Shown here in pieces: positions 27,336-36,461 of a stretch of DNA of 64,000 bases. Both the position numbers and the translations under genes were made by a program. Within the stretch, counting starts at the first letter, position 1, and the number at the start of each line of letters is the position of its first letter. The stretch spans positions 15,284 through 79,283 of the forward strand of contig JAEZKE010000095.1 in NCBI GenBank assembly GCA_023436175.1. Direction: 5' to 3'. The DNA is from Methanobacteriota archaeon (lineage in GTDB: Archaea > Methanobacteriota > Methanobacteria > Methanobacteriales > Methanobacteriaceae). Under the pieces are notes generated by a model. The model was not told where the DNA came from, ran no database searches, and saw nothing but the letters and a program-made list of their open reading frames with translations.

Positions 27336-27956
27336 ATGAAACTTGAAAGATCATTTTATGAGAGAGATACATTAGTTGTAGCTAAAGAATTATTAGGCTG
27401 TATTTTAGTTCATATATCATCAGAAGGAATAACTAATGGAAGAATTGTAGAAACGGAAGCCTATATGGGTCCAGAAGATAAAGGTGCTCATTCTTACGGA
27501 GGTCGCCATACATCACGAATGGATCCACTGTATAAAACAGGTGGTTTTGCCTACATTTACCAGCTGCACGGATATAACTACTGCATTAACGTTGTAACAC
27601 AGAAAAAAGATATACCTCAAGCAGTGCTTATTCGGGCATTAGAACCTGTGGAAGGTTTGGAATTAATGGCCCAACGTCGAAAGATAGATATCTCAGACAG
27701 CAGGAAAAGCAAGTTGAAGAATTTAACTAACGGACCTTCAAAGCTCTGCCAGGCAATGAATATCAATACATCTCTCAACGGAATTGATCTATGTGGAGAT
27801 GAAGTTTTTATTACAAATCAATCTGGTTTAAGGAGTAATGAAGAGATTATAGCTGCACCCAGAATTCATATTGACTATGCAGAGGAGTACAGGGATAAAT
27901 TATGGAGATTTTTGCTCCGGGGAAATGCATTTGTGAGTAAAGGTTATAAAGGTTGA
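27336..27956 (+). CDS. 3-methyladenine DNA glycosylase, AAG/MPG family
   Basis: A 206-residue glycosylase of the mammalian-AAG-like fold that removes a broad set of alkylated and deaminated purines. The catalytic glutamate is in G-R-I-V-E-T-E-A-Y near residue 46, followed by D-K-G-A-H-S and the conserved Y-I-Y-Q-L-H-G-Y and N-V-V-T. Length matches bacterial and archaeal members. GGAGAT precedes ATG 27336. It stands alone, and the 280-base gaps on each side show no further gene. Confidence 0.93.
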   Translation: MKLERSFYERDTLVVAKELLGCILVHISSEGITNGRIVETEAYMGPEDKGAHSYGGRHTSRMDPLYKTGGFAYIYQLHGYNYCINVVTQKKDIPQAVLIRALEPVEGLELMAQRRKIDISDSRKSKLKNLTNGPSKLCQAMNINTSLNGIDLCGDEVFITNQSGLRSNEEIIAAPRIHIDYAEEYRDKLWRFLLRGNAFVSKGYKG

Positions 27957-28244
27957 AACTTTAAAATGGTCTTATTCATACGAAAATCAATTTCTATTAG
28001 ATATATCCCCCTAATCTTGCTCTAATTAGGTTTATATTTCAATATCACCATTTTAAAAATTTCATCAATATATACTACTTTTTATAGGAAGGTGCAAAAG
28101 TTTTTTAAACTGAAAATTTATAATTTGACTCAAGAGAAGTTGATTTAAGCTATTATAATCAGCTCTTTTAAATTATAAAAAAAAGGAAAATACAGTTACT
28201 TATGCTCTTAACTGCAAAAGCATAGTATTAAGGAGCATTACAAC

Positions 28245-28940
28245 ATGACCAAAACACTTGAACTAGATTCTTTCGAGCAGTATGCTATCATGGGAAATGC
28301 CCCAAAGTGTCCTAAATGCGGCATAAAAACATGTTTTAACCCATACAGTGATTCTTATAAATGTATTGCCTGCGGATATACTAAACACGTGTCAGAATTG
28401 GCTAAAACTCAGCGCTACGTTTCTTTTAGAGATTCTATTGATTTAAATCAGGACAATAAATATAAAGACCCCTCTTTTATTAACCCATCTAAAGATGAAT
28501 ATAAAACCTGGAATCGAATTAAACAGCTTTCAAAAAAATCCTACGGAAAATACGACAGAACCTATGAAGCCGAAAAGAAAAGAAAGCAGAGAATAGAGAA
28601 ATATCACTCATATGTCGATATTATTGGGAATTTAATTAACATGGACCCCTACTCAGTTATAGACACCAAGGAAATGGTTATATATATTATGAACCAGGGA
28701 AGAGCCATGAAAAATCTCTGCGGTAACTGTAAAATTGAGGTAATTTTGGCTGCTATATGTGTCTATATTGCATTTACTAAAAATAATATGCCTTTTAATT
28801 CAAATTTACGTTCTAATTTGGATGAATACTGCTCCGGAAAACTTACTGACAGGTCCCTTAGTACTATTTCACCCAGAGTAGAACAATATTATGAAAAAAC
28901 TTTCAAATTAAAATTTAACGCAGGATACATCATGGAATGA
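28245..28940 (+). CDS. TFB-like protein: zinc ribbon plus single cyclin-like region
   Basis: A 231-residue protein. Its zinc ribbon (C-P-K-C-G at residues 22-26 and C-I-A-C-G at 40-44) resembles that of archaeal transcription factor B. After a charged linker, residues about 120-225 form a helical region like one TFB cyclin repeat (I-I-G-N-L-I, then I-L-A-A-I-C-V-Y-I-A). True TFBs have two such repeats and about 300 residues, so this is a short or divergent relative, or an unrelated ribbon protein. GGAG lies before ATG 28245. Three tandem repeats follow the stop directly. Confidence 0.5.
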   Translation: MTKTLELDSFEQYAIMGNAPKCPKCGIKTCFNPYSDSYKCIACGYTKHVSELAKTQRYVSFRDSIDLNQDNKYKDPSFINPSKDEYKTWNRIKQLSKKSYGKYDRTYEAEKKRKQRIEKYHSYVDIIGNLINMDPYSVIDTKEMVIYIMNQGRAMKNLCGNCKIEVILAAICVYIAFTKNNMPFNSNLRSNLDEYCSGKLTDRSLSTISPRVEQYYEKTFKLKFNAGYIME

Positions 28941-29530
28941 AAAATGGTCCCGCTGTGTCCCATATAATTTATAAGTTGGAGAGAAGCCAACAGTTAATTA
29001 TTTCTTTTCTTGAACGCTCTAATATCCCTTATTTTATATTTAAACTAAATTTTACGTGATTTTTAAAGATTAAATAAATTATGAGATGTAATATCCTTAA
29101 ATTCTTGTTTTTTAGCAGATAAAATTATATAATGAAAAAAATCTCACTGTGTCCCATATAATTAACAAGTAGGAAAAGAACTACAACTATTTTTATTTCT
29201 GATTAAAATTTTATAATATCTAATTTTGCCTTTTAAATAAATATTTGCATGCTTTTTCATAATTTAGATAATATGAAAAGTTATAATTCTAAAATCTTTG
29301 TTTTAACATGGATCTATTTACAGAATATATACAATACAAAAAAATTCCACTGTGTCCCATATAATTAACAAGTTGGAAAGGGGCCAGCGGTTAATTCTAT
29401 TTCTGATTAAATTTTATAGTATCTAATTTTGCACTTAAACTAAATAATTACGTAATTTAATTAATATATTGATTCTATATCTCTAAAAATTAAATTAGTG
29501 TGCTAAAAAGCATTTGTTTTATCTATTAAA
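28941..29530. repeat. Three tandem ~200-base repeats
   Basis: The conserved block CTGTGTCCCATATAATT starts at 28953, 29147 and 29350, so units are about 194 and 203 bases. It continues as AACAAGTTGGA with small changes. Copies 2 and 3 also share TTTCTGATTAAA and TCTAATTTTGC downstream, and all have a T-rich end near AATCTTTGTTTT. No open frame runs through them. They could be small-RNA genes, sites for a protein, or remains of tandem duplication. The rest of the 713-base gap, to 29653, probably holds the promoter of the next gene. Confidence 0.65.
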
Positions 29531-29653
29531 ATATAAAAATTATCTTTCAAATTAATGGGGTGATACTATAAAGAGTTAGGCTAATCCTTTTTGATTTTAA
29601 TTATGTAATAAAACATACAACTTTATTACTACCAAAGAACATAAATAAACCTG

Positions 29654-30343
29654 ATGCCTGAACCATACTCCTTAGTTGCCAGTATTCTACCCTATGCCCT
29701 GGGTGCAGCAGTCAGCCCCCTAATATTAGCTACATTATTAACTACCGTTTCTCCCACAAGAAGCCCGCGTTTAGCTTCATTCTCCTATCTATTTGGCTCA
29801 ATTATATTTTTCTTGATTGCTGCCTTTTCAGGCATGTACATAGGCAGCGGCCTTTCTGCTGTAGCCCTGGGCGTAATCCATATCGGAGCCATAACTGAAG
29901 TTGTTTTGGGCAGTATTTTAGTTATTATAGCGTTGAAAACCATTTTTGTTAGGGAAGAGCCCCGAGAAGGTGGTCTTCTTGGCTTTGTAAGTTCCCTTCG
30001 AGAAGATAGAAATTCTTCAACCTTCATCAAATTTTTCTATTTTGGATTTATTACATTCTTGGCCAGCTTCACCACAGATATTCTTGTACTTCAAGCAGGT
30101 ACTATTATTGGGCTTTCAAATCCCGGATTTATACTCGCTGCAGAAACTGTTATTATATTAGGCTTGATTACACTTTTACTCGTTGAAGTGCCTTTTATTA
30201 TTTATTTAGTATTCTCAACTAGAGCAGACGATATGTTAAATCCCGCCCGTAACTGGATAGTTAACTATGGGGACTATATTACAACCATGGTCTATTTATT
30301 CTTAGGCCTTTTCTTCATTATCAGAGGATTTATGTTTATTTAG
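29654..30343 (+). CDS. GAP/LysE-like membrane protein
   Basis: A 229-residue integral membrane protein with six hydrophobic segments. The N-terminal helix with A-A-V-S-P-L-I-L-A, and the cytoplasmic loop around residues 95-125 before a second triplet of helices, are typical of the GAP (Sap) group of LysE-superfamily exporters. The exported solute is unknown. No Shine-Dalgarno site is visible at ATG 29654. It converges on the DUF4013 gene. Confidence 0.65.
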   Translation: MPEPYSLVASILPYALGAAVSPLILATLLTTVSPTRSPRLASFSYLFGSIIFFLIAAFSGMYIGSGLSAVALGVIHIGAITEVVLGSILVIIALKTIFVREEPREGGLLGFVSSLREDRNSSTFIKFFYFGFITFLASFTTDILVLQAGTIIGLSNPGFILAAETVIILGLITLLLVEVPFIIYLVFSTRADDMLNPARNWIVNYGDYITTMVYLFLGLFFIIRGFMFI

Positions 30344-30380
30344 ATGTCTTGGGTTTAATAATTTAAAAAATAGAAATAAT

Positions 30381-31067
30381 TCATGTTCTTTCTAAATAGA
30401 TTAACCCCATTAATCTTCCCTGGGACGCAATAAGTAATGAGTAGACCATTAAATTTACGGCAAATATACCAATTACAAAGCCTATTAAAAAGTTATCTAT
30501 GTATGTAAATAACTGCAGAAAATAAGTGGCAAACACTATCAAATATATGGCCATTATCGAAAGCCCGATTAAAGAAAAGGCATATTTTTTCAGCCCAATA
30601 TCTTTTATATCCATGATTACCATTTTAACGTCCAAAGCTGCTTTGAGTCGGTTTTTATAAGCCATACGAGGTATTGCTGTAATAGCCAGGATATATGCTG
30701 AAATGTACAGAATTACTGTAAGGACAAAAAGGCCCAAAATAAACCAGCCATCTAAAATTAATGCATATTTGCTGTGTAACAGTAAGCTCATAACAAACTC
30801 CAAACTCAATCCTGGTAAAAAGTAGAATAATATAACTGCAGCAACTTTTAAACCGTCAGCAAACATTTTTGTCCATTTTTCAAATGAAGGTAACTCGTAA
30901 TTTCCTTTTATTGTATTTTCGATAATTTTCAAGAAATATCCTCCTGCAAGTACAGCAGGTATAACCAGAAAACTTGTGCATAATAAAAGCCCCAGTCCAA
31001 TCATTCTATTAGGATTGGAAAATGGATATAAGATATATGAATCAGAAAACATCCGGGTTATGTCCAT
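30381..31067 (-). CDS. DUF4013-type membrane protein
   Basis: A 228-residue protein with about five membrane segments. The early G-Y-F-L-K-I-I-E-N-T-I-K-G-N-Y-E-L-P-S-F-E-K-W and F-A-D-G-L-K-V motif is the hallmark of DUF4013, a family abundant in Methanobacteriales with no assigned function. GGGGAGATT precedes ATG 31067. It stands alone. Confidence 0.75.
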   Translation of the reverse strand: MDITRMFSDSYILYPFSNPNRMIGLGLLLCTSFLVIPAVLAGGYFLKIIENTIKGNYELPSFEKWTKMFADGLKVAAVILFYFLPGLSLEFVMSLLLHSKYALILDGWFILGLFVLTVILYISAYILAITAIPRMAYKNRLKAALDVKMVIMDIKDIGLKKYAFSLIGLSIMAIYLIVFATYFLQLFTYIDNFLIGFVIGIFAVNLMVYSLLIASQGRLMGLIYLERT

Positions 31068-31225
31068 CCAATCTCCCCATTTATCTTAATAAATGAATCT
31101 TACATAACAATATGATTTGTTATTTATAAATTTCTTGATTTTAAGAAACTCAAATATAAATCATAATTAAACATACAAATTTATTATTACATATTCACAT
31201 AATAATTAAGCAGGAGGTGTTATTA

Positions 31226-31816
31226 TTGCCAGATATTATAACAACAATTAAAGATCCTGAAGATATTCATTTTATTCTTAAAAAGAAGGGAATTGAAGCC
31301 GAAAATGTAATAATTTTAACCAAAGGAGAGATTCATGGCCTTTTAAACGTTGAAAGAGAAGGTTATACCATCAAATTTTTAGAAGGTGATTTCTTTGAAA
31401 TTCTACAGGATATCAAATGTATTTTTGACCTTGCCCCAGAGCCATGCTTCATTGCAGGCGAAAACGAACTTGATATTTATGTAACCTATTATTTAGCCCA
31501 GCTCCAAAAAACAATTCCATTTTATGTTTTAGATGATAATAAGCTTATATCATTACCTGTAAGCACTTCACACGCGTTTACACATGTCAAAAAGCAAATA
31601 ATGGAATATCTAAATGACCATGAACAATCCAACCCTGATGATGTTGTAAATCATTTAACTAGAGAATCAGGAGTAAGGGGCAGGAAAGATAAATATTCAA
31701 AATTAACCATTAATCAGTATTTACACGAGCTTGAGAACGCCGAGTTAGTTAACAGCGAAGGTAATAGATATTCTCTTAACAATAAAGGATCTAGATTCAT
31801 GGAAATTCTAAGATAA
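31226..31816 (+). CDS. Putative sensor-winged-helix regulator (paralogue A)
   Basis: A 196-residue protein. The first 110 residues alternate strands and helices (I-I-L-T-K, E-G-D-F-F-E-I, F-I-A-G-E-N-E-L-D-I-Y-V-T-Y-Y-L-A-Q) in a Rossmann-like, CARF-like pattern. The last 80 form a winged helix with L-T-I-N-Q-Y-L-H-E-L-E-N-A-E-L-V. It resembles the protein at 35754 along its length. I start at TTG 31226, 6 bases after GGAGGTG, because the paralogue begins at the same codon; the GTG at 31217 lies inside that ribosome site. The ligand is unknown. Confidence 0.65.
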   Translation: MPDIITTIKDPEDIHFILKKKGIEAENVIILTKGEIHGLLNVEREGYTIKFLEGDFFEILQDIKCIFDLAPEPCFIAGENELDIYVTYYLAQLQKTIPFYVLDDNKLISLPVSTSHAFTHVKKQIMEYLNDHEQSNPDDVVNHLTRESGVRGRKDKYSKLTINQYLHELENAELVNSEGNRYSLNNKGSRFMEILR

Positions 31817-32089
31817 TTTTCTTTTCAAATATTCCAATTTTTTTATTTTCTAAATCTAATTACAATTTAGATAATTTTTAGATGAAATAATAACCACTTA
31901 TCCAAAATCAACTTTTTTTAGATTTAAACATTAAAGCATCATTTAGATATTCTTTTAAATTTAAAGCTTTTACACTTATATCTATTTTTAAAGAATCTGG
32001 TCAGTGAAATATAAATAAGATATTAATAAACTCTATATCATGAATTATCATAAAAATAAAAAATTGAAAGGGGATTAAAATAAAAATAA

Positions 32090-32785
32090 ATGGAATATAA
32101 CTTTCATAAACTCGAAAAAAGCGCGTTTAGTAGCTTTTGTATTAACAGGTTTTTATTTGGAGGTGTAAATATTATATATGAAAAGGAAACGAAATCAATT
32201 CTTTACCAAAAAATAGCAGGTTTATTGCTGGTTATTAGCGGCATTCAATTTATGTTACTTGTAAGCATTGCTGAAACACTGTATCCAGGATATAATACAG
32301 CAAAATATGATCTCAGTTCCCTTGCAGATTTACCCGTACATGAACCTTCAGCAACTATTTTCAATATAACTGTATTTGTAGCGGGCTTGCTTGTCCTTAT
32401 AGCCGCTTATTTAATTTATAAAGAATATGGAAGCAAAATTTTCCCGGCATTTTTAGGCCTTCTCGGAATTGGGGCTATGGGAGTGGGTATATTTCCAGGA
32501 TACACAGGAGGTGCCCATGTTATTTTTGCAATGACCTCATTTATCTTCGGAAGTTTAGCTTTACTGACCTCTTTCACAATTTTACGAGATTCACTGCTTA
32601 AATACGTTCTTATAGTGCTTGGTGCAATTGCATTTATAGATATCCTGCTTGTGATTATTCTGCAGGAAGCAAACCCATTTATGGCATTTGGTGTTGGTGG
32701 AACTGAAAGACTCATTGTTTATCCGGTTATCCTTGGTGTAATTGCTTTAGGCGGTTATTTAATGGGATCAGCTCAGAAAAGTTAG
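32090..32785 (+). CDS. DUF998-type membrane protein
   Basis: A 231-residue membrane protein with six hydrophobic segments. The order of helices and G-I-F-P-G-Y-T-G-G-A-H, between helices 3 and 4, fit DUF998. The first 27 residues from ATG 32090 are not typical and have no good ribosome site. A perfect GGAGGTG lies inside the frame at 32159-32165, followed 5 bases later by in-frame ATT 32171; no standard start codon is nearby. Initiation at that ATT would give a typical family N-terminus of about 204 residues. The function is unknown. Confidence 0.65.
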   Translation: MEYNFHKLEKSAFSSFCINRFLFGGVNIIYEKETKSILYQKIAGLLLVISGIQFMLLVSIAETLYPGYNTAKYDLSSLADLPVHEPSATIFNITVFVAGLLVLIAAYLIYKEYGSKIFPAFLGLLGIGAMGVGIFPGYTGGAHVIFAMTSFIFGSLALLTSFTILRDSLLKYVLIVLGAIAFIDILLVIILQEANPFMAFGVGGTERLIVYPVILGVIALGGYLMGSAQKS

Positions 32786-33039
32786 AAAGTGAATTCCATA
32801 ATTTAAAGATAGCAAAATATAATTTTGCCAAAGGAGATTATTCTTTTAAAAAGAGTATTCTCTTTTTTAATTTTATAATTTCATTAACTAATCTTAATTA
32901 CGATATAATGCTTAATTTTACTTAAAATTCATTTTTATTATTATCTTTTTAGTGAATTTAAGATTATTTATAACTTATTTTCATTTTTGAATCCGCTTTA
33001 AACCTTTTATAGATATGCTAAAAATTTCCAACCGCAACC

Positions 33040-33085
33040 TTTATATACTTTGGTAATATATTACCTATACAAGTAATATATTACC
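33040..33085 (+). promoter_or_regulatory. Promoter with paired GGTAATATATTACC operators
   Basis: A TATA box TTTATATA (33040-33047) is followed by two palindromes, GGTAATATATTACC (33052-33065) and GTAATATATTACC (33073-33085), whose centres are 20 bases apart, about two turns of DNA. They cover the expected transcription start of the gene at 33100, so a bound dimer pair would block it. The remainder of the 314-base gap shows no gene. Confidence 0.7.
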
Positions 33086-33099
33086 TTTGGAGGGAAAAA

Positions 33100-33942
33100 A
33101 TGGACAAAAAGATAGTACATATAAACTCAATTTTTATCGCTATTTTAGCAGGTATAGCAACTTTATCCGGTTTATTCTGGAAAGGACTGTATAAACACGA
33201 AACAATTTCTATGGCAGCTCAAGCTATGGGCCAAGACCTAATTACACTGGTAATATGTATTCCCATACTCTTAGGCTCTCTTTATTTAATCCAAAAAAAT
33301 TCACTTAGAGGCAATTTGATCTGGATGGGAACTATATTTTACTTCCTTTATTCCTACGCATCAATGTCATTTTTAGCCACATATAATCAGTTGTTCTTAG
33401 TGTACGTGGCTTTATTTTCGCTGTCCCTGTATACATTCGTGTACGGACTACTGTCGCTGAATGTAAAAACTATCAAGGAAAGTATCTCTCCTGGAAAAAC
33501 CAGCAAAATAGCAGGGGCGTTTTTAATCTTTTCAGGAGCAATGGTAGCTCTAATGTGGATAAAAATGATAATTGATTCATTATTAACAGGTATTGCCCCA
33601 TCTGCACTGGAAAACTACACCACATTAGTTATTCAGGCCCTGGATATAGGAGTAGTTTTCCCTGCGACCTTAATTGCAGGAATATTGATTTTAAAAGGTA
33701 AACAATGGGGATATGCCTTAGTGTCTATACTCCTAATAAAAGCATCCCTTATGGGAACCGCCATACTTTCCATGATATTCTTTATGACACGAAATGGAGT
33801 AAATCCCGCAATCGGACAGGTTATTTTCTTTGCAATAATAACTATTGCAGGAATTCTAATCTCAATTGCATTCTACAGTAAAATAAAAGAGCCATTGAAT
33901 GAAAATTACACAAAACCAATAAGAATAGAGATGGAATTGTAG
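33100..33942 (+). CDS. Multi-spanning membrane protein of unknown function
   Basis: A 280-residue protein with about eight hydrophobic helices and short loops. I did not recognise a family. GGAGG lies 7 bases before ATG 33100, and the promoter carries two tight palindromic operators, so it is probably a conditionally expressed gene. The flavodoxin-like gene follows after 65 bases on the same strand and may be co-transcribed. Confidence 0.7.
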   Translation: MDKKIVHINSIFIAILAGIATLSGLFWKGLYKHETISMAAQAMGQDLITLVICIPILLGSLYLIQKNSLRGNLIWMGTIFYFLYSYASMSFLATYNQLFLVYVALFSLSLYTFVYGLLSLNVKTIKESISPGKTSKIAGAFLIFSGAMVALMWIKMIIDSLLTGIAPSALENYTTLVIQALDIGVVFPATLIAGILILKGKQWGYALVSILLIKASLMGTAILSMIFFMTRNGVNPAIGQVIFFAIITIAGILISIAFYSKIKEPLNENYTKPIRIEMEL

Positions 33943-34007
33943 ATTTGTAAAAATGATGAATCCCGAGCATGAAGCTAAAATAAGGAAGTTCTACAAAGGT
34001 AATTAAA

Positions 34008-34550
34008 ATGAAAACATTAATTGTTTACGGGACAAGATACGGCACAGCTGCAGAAATTGCAGGAGAAATAAAAAAAGTTATGGAAAATGAAGGTATTGAT
34101 GTAGATTTAATAGATTCTAGAGGCATTAAAAACCATAATATTTCTCCTTACGATATGGTAATTGTGGGAAGTGGAATTAAAATAGGCAAATGGACCAAAG
34201 GATCACTTAAATTCCTGAAAAATAATAAATCTACCCTTTCAGATAAGAAAATAGCACTCTTTGTCACATGTGGTGCTGCCAACATGGAAGAAACAATAGC
34301 TGAAGGACAGGAAAAATACTTAGATGAAGTAGTTGAAAAATATTTATCTAATAAACCTGTTGCAATGGGGCTTTTTGGAAGCGTGTATGACCCCAATGCC
34401 AAACATGGCTTAATGTATAAATTGGCCACAAATTTCCTTATTAAAAAAGAACTTCAAAAACAGGGAATAGATACCACTAAACGCCATGATTACCGAGACT
34501 GGGATAAAATACATGTATGGGCACTTAATTTAGCAGATATGTTAAAATAA
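34008..34550 (+). CDS. Flavodoxin-domain protein, HemG-like
   Basis: A 180-residue FMN protein. The phosphate-binding loop T-R-Y-G-T-A-A-E-I-A is at residues 9-18, and V-V-G-S-G-I-K-I-G-K-W and F-V-T-C-G-A follow, as in menaquinone-dependent protoporphyrinogen oxidase HemG and its many archaeal flavodoxin relatives. The long insertion loop of HemG appears reduced. The substrate here is unknown. It probably forms a unit with the membrane protein upstream. Confidence 0.75.
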   Translation: MKTLIVYGTRYGTAAEIAGEIKKVMENEGIDVDLIDSRGIKNHNISPYDMVIVGSGIKIGKWTKGSLKFLKNNKSTLSDKKIALFVTCGAANMEETIAEGQEKYLDEVVEKYLSNKPVAMGLFGSVYDPNAKHGLMYKLATNFLIKKELQKQGIDTTKRHDYRDWDKIHVWALNLADMLK

Positions 34551-34673
34551 GTTATTTAAACCATCAGTATACTGAAAATAACCAATAATAACCTGTTCAG
34601 TAAATATAAAAAAAATTTATCTTTAAAGTACCATAATATACTATATATTAACTTGAAATGAAGGTGATTCTAT

Positions 34674-34892
34674 ATGTGTGAGGATAAAAACTGTGACTGT
34701 AATCATCATAGCAGACATCATGGAAGATACCACAGACATCATATGAAAGGTTACACATCAATAGTTAAAAGGACGGAAAAAGATGTAACTGTGCCAGAAG
34801 TTCTTTTAGAGATTGCAGATGTAGATGTTGGTGATTTTTTAGAAATTAACATCAAAAAGGTTAAAAAACACGACCGCAATCATAACAAATAA
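34674..34892 (+). CDS. Small protein with Cys/His-rich N-terminus
   Basis: A 72-residue protein. The first 25 residues are packed with possible metal ligands (M-C-E-D-K-N-C-D-C-N-H-H and then H-H-G-R-Y-H-R-H-H). The rest (T-S-I-V-K-R, V-T-V-P-E-V-L-L-E-I-A, V-G-D-F-L-E-I-N-I) has the strand-turn pattern of AbrB/SpoVT-like swapped-hairpin domains. AAGGTGATTCT precedes the ATG. It could be a metal-responsive DNA-binding protein or a metal store. The gap after it, to 35168, shows no gene. Confidence 0.6.
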   Translation: MCEDKNCDCNHHSRHHGRYHRHHMKGYTSIVKRTEKDVTVPEVLLEIADVDVGDFLEINIKKVKKHDRNHNK

Positions 34893-35168
34893 AAATTTTT
34901 TCTTTTTCTTTAAAATTTAAATTCTTCAACAGTTTTTCAATTATATTTTATATTCCCCGTTTAATCAATGAAATTTAAATTATTATTTAAATTTAGAAGA
35001 TTTTAAAACAAATTAGTCAAGTATATTTAAATTTTGTGCAATTATTGCCTATTTTACTTGAAATAACAGTTTTTAAATAAATTTATTTTTATTGTGCCTA
35101 AATTCATATCTAAATAATAAAAAATATATATTTAATCATACCAAATAGTATATTAGAATGTGTTTTAT

Positions 35169-35424
35169 GTGCCAAGCATTGTAACAGTGATAAAAGAACA
35201 TGAAGATATCGATTTTATCTTTGAAAAACCCTTAAATGCAAAGCATTTGGGGCGTTCACAATCGAAGATTGTGACGCAGCAAAATCTATAATTTTGCTTG
35301 CGCCAAAAATTCGTAGAATTTTTGAGCGGATGGAAATACAACAAATAAAGTGATATTATTAACAAAAGAAGGACTGTACTCAATAACTAATAGCAGTGCC
35401 CGTTTCATGAAGCTTTTAAGATGA
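35169..35424 (+). pseudogene. Remnant of sensor-winged-helix paralogue with hairpin insert
   Basis: GTG 35169 begins V-P-S-I-V-T-V-I-K-E-H-E-D-I-D-F-I-F-E-K, matching the start of the intact paralogues at 31226 and 35754. The frame then runs into hairpin repeats (35233-35330: GTTCACAATC/GATTGTGA, GCAAAATC-type and CAAAAATTC/GAATTTTTG). After them V-I-L-L-T-K-E-G resumes the match, and then the C-terminal S-S-A-R-F-M-K-L-L-R ends at TGA 35424. The central region of about 130 residues is lost. The following 329 bases, to 35753, show only AT-rich sequence. Confidence 0.7.
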
Positions 35425-35753
35425 TCTACATCTAAACTTTTTGGTTGATTTTCCCTTAAAAGCTATTTTAAGTTACATTATATAATTTTGAGGTGTATAT
35501 AATCCCTTTAAAAAAATTATTCCCTTTAAAAATTCACGATTATCACTCTAATCTAAAAAATGTCAAAAATAAATTTCTATTTTTAAACATTCACATTCTA
35601 CTAAATTTTCTTGTTTCATTTGCAATTCTAAAAACTTTTTTATGTGAATTCATTATTATGGTGACTGAATTCACATTGAGTAATAAAAACTATAAATTTA
35701 ATATTAATGAAAAAACATAATATCATAATATAATAAAAATACGGAGGTTTTAA

Positions 35754-36341
35754 ATGCCAAGTCTTATAACAACAATCAAAAGGCCCGAAATTATCCAAAA
35801 TATCCTTAAAAAGGAAAATTTCCAGGCCGATGAAGTTATAATGTTGTCGAAAGACGCTGAAAAAGAAAAAGATGGTTATAAAGTCATTAATTTAGAGGGC
35901 GACTTCCATGAAGTTGTAGGTGAAATTAAAAATGTTTTTGAAGAAGTTGAAGACCCCTATTTCATCGCTAGCGAAGATAAACTTGATCTCTATGTTACTT
36001 ATTATTTAACACAGTTCCAGGCATCCACACCTTTATATGTTTTAGATGAAGGTAAGCCTGTTTTGCTTCCCGTAAATCCTGCTCATCGTTTTGGCAGTAC
36101 AAAGATAAGAATACTTGAAGTTTTAAGTAAAAATAATAGCATTACATTTAATCATCTTCTAACTCTCTTAAGTCGTTCCTATTCCAAATCTAAAGGTAAA
36201 AGAAAGAAATATTCCGAATCGACTGTTTATCAGTACCTTCAAGAATTGGAGAATATGGGTTTAATAAATGTTGAGGTTAAAAGGAATAAAAAATACTCAA
36301 TCAACGAAAATGGAATTCACTTTATAGAACACATAAAATAA
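35754..36341 (+). CDS. Putative sensor-winged-helix regulator (paralogue B)
   Basis: A 195-residue protein colinear with the 31226 product: the same P-S/D-x-I-T-T-I-K start, Y-V-T-Y-Y-L-T-Q-F-Q in the sensor half, and a C-terminal winged helix with S-T-V-Y-Q-Y-L-Q-E-L-E-N-M-G-L-I. A basic stretch (S-K-S-K-G-K-R-K-K-Y) before the recognition helix supports DNA binding. GGAGG lies 8 bases before ATG 35754. The CARF-like assignment of the sensor half is by pattern only. It and paralogue A flank the decayed copy at 35169. Confidence 0.65.
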   Translation: MPSLITTIKRPEIIQNILKKENFQADEVIMLSKDAEKEKDGYKVINLEGDFHEVVGEIKNVFEEVEDPYFIASEDKLDLYVTYYLTQFQASTPLYVLDEGKPVLLPVNPAHRFGSTKIRILEVLSKNNSITFNHLLTLLSRSYSKSKGKRKKYSESTVYQYLQELENMGLINVEVKRNKKYSINENGIHFIEHIK

Positions 36342-36461
36342 AATCTAATTTTGCATCTCATCCCTAATTTTCCTTAATTACCTTACTAATTTAAAAATCC
36401 GTATTTTACTAATTTTATACATAAATAGGCGCATAAGTATTAAAATTTGCTGGAGGAATAC

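Noticed and set aside
35493..35720. 75-residue open frame on the plus strand
   Set aside because: The composition is that of AT-rich intergenic DNA, without family features; it lies in the promoter zone of the 35754 gene.
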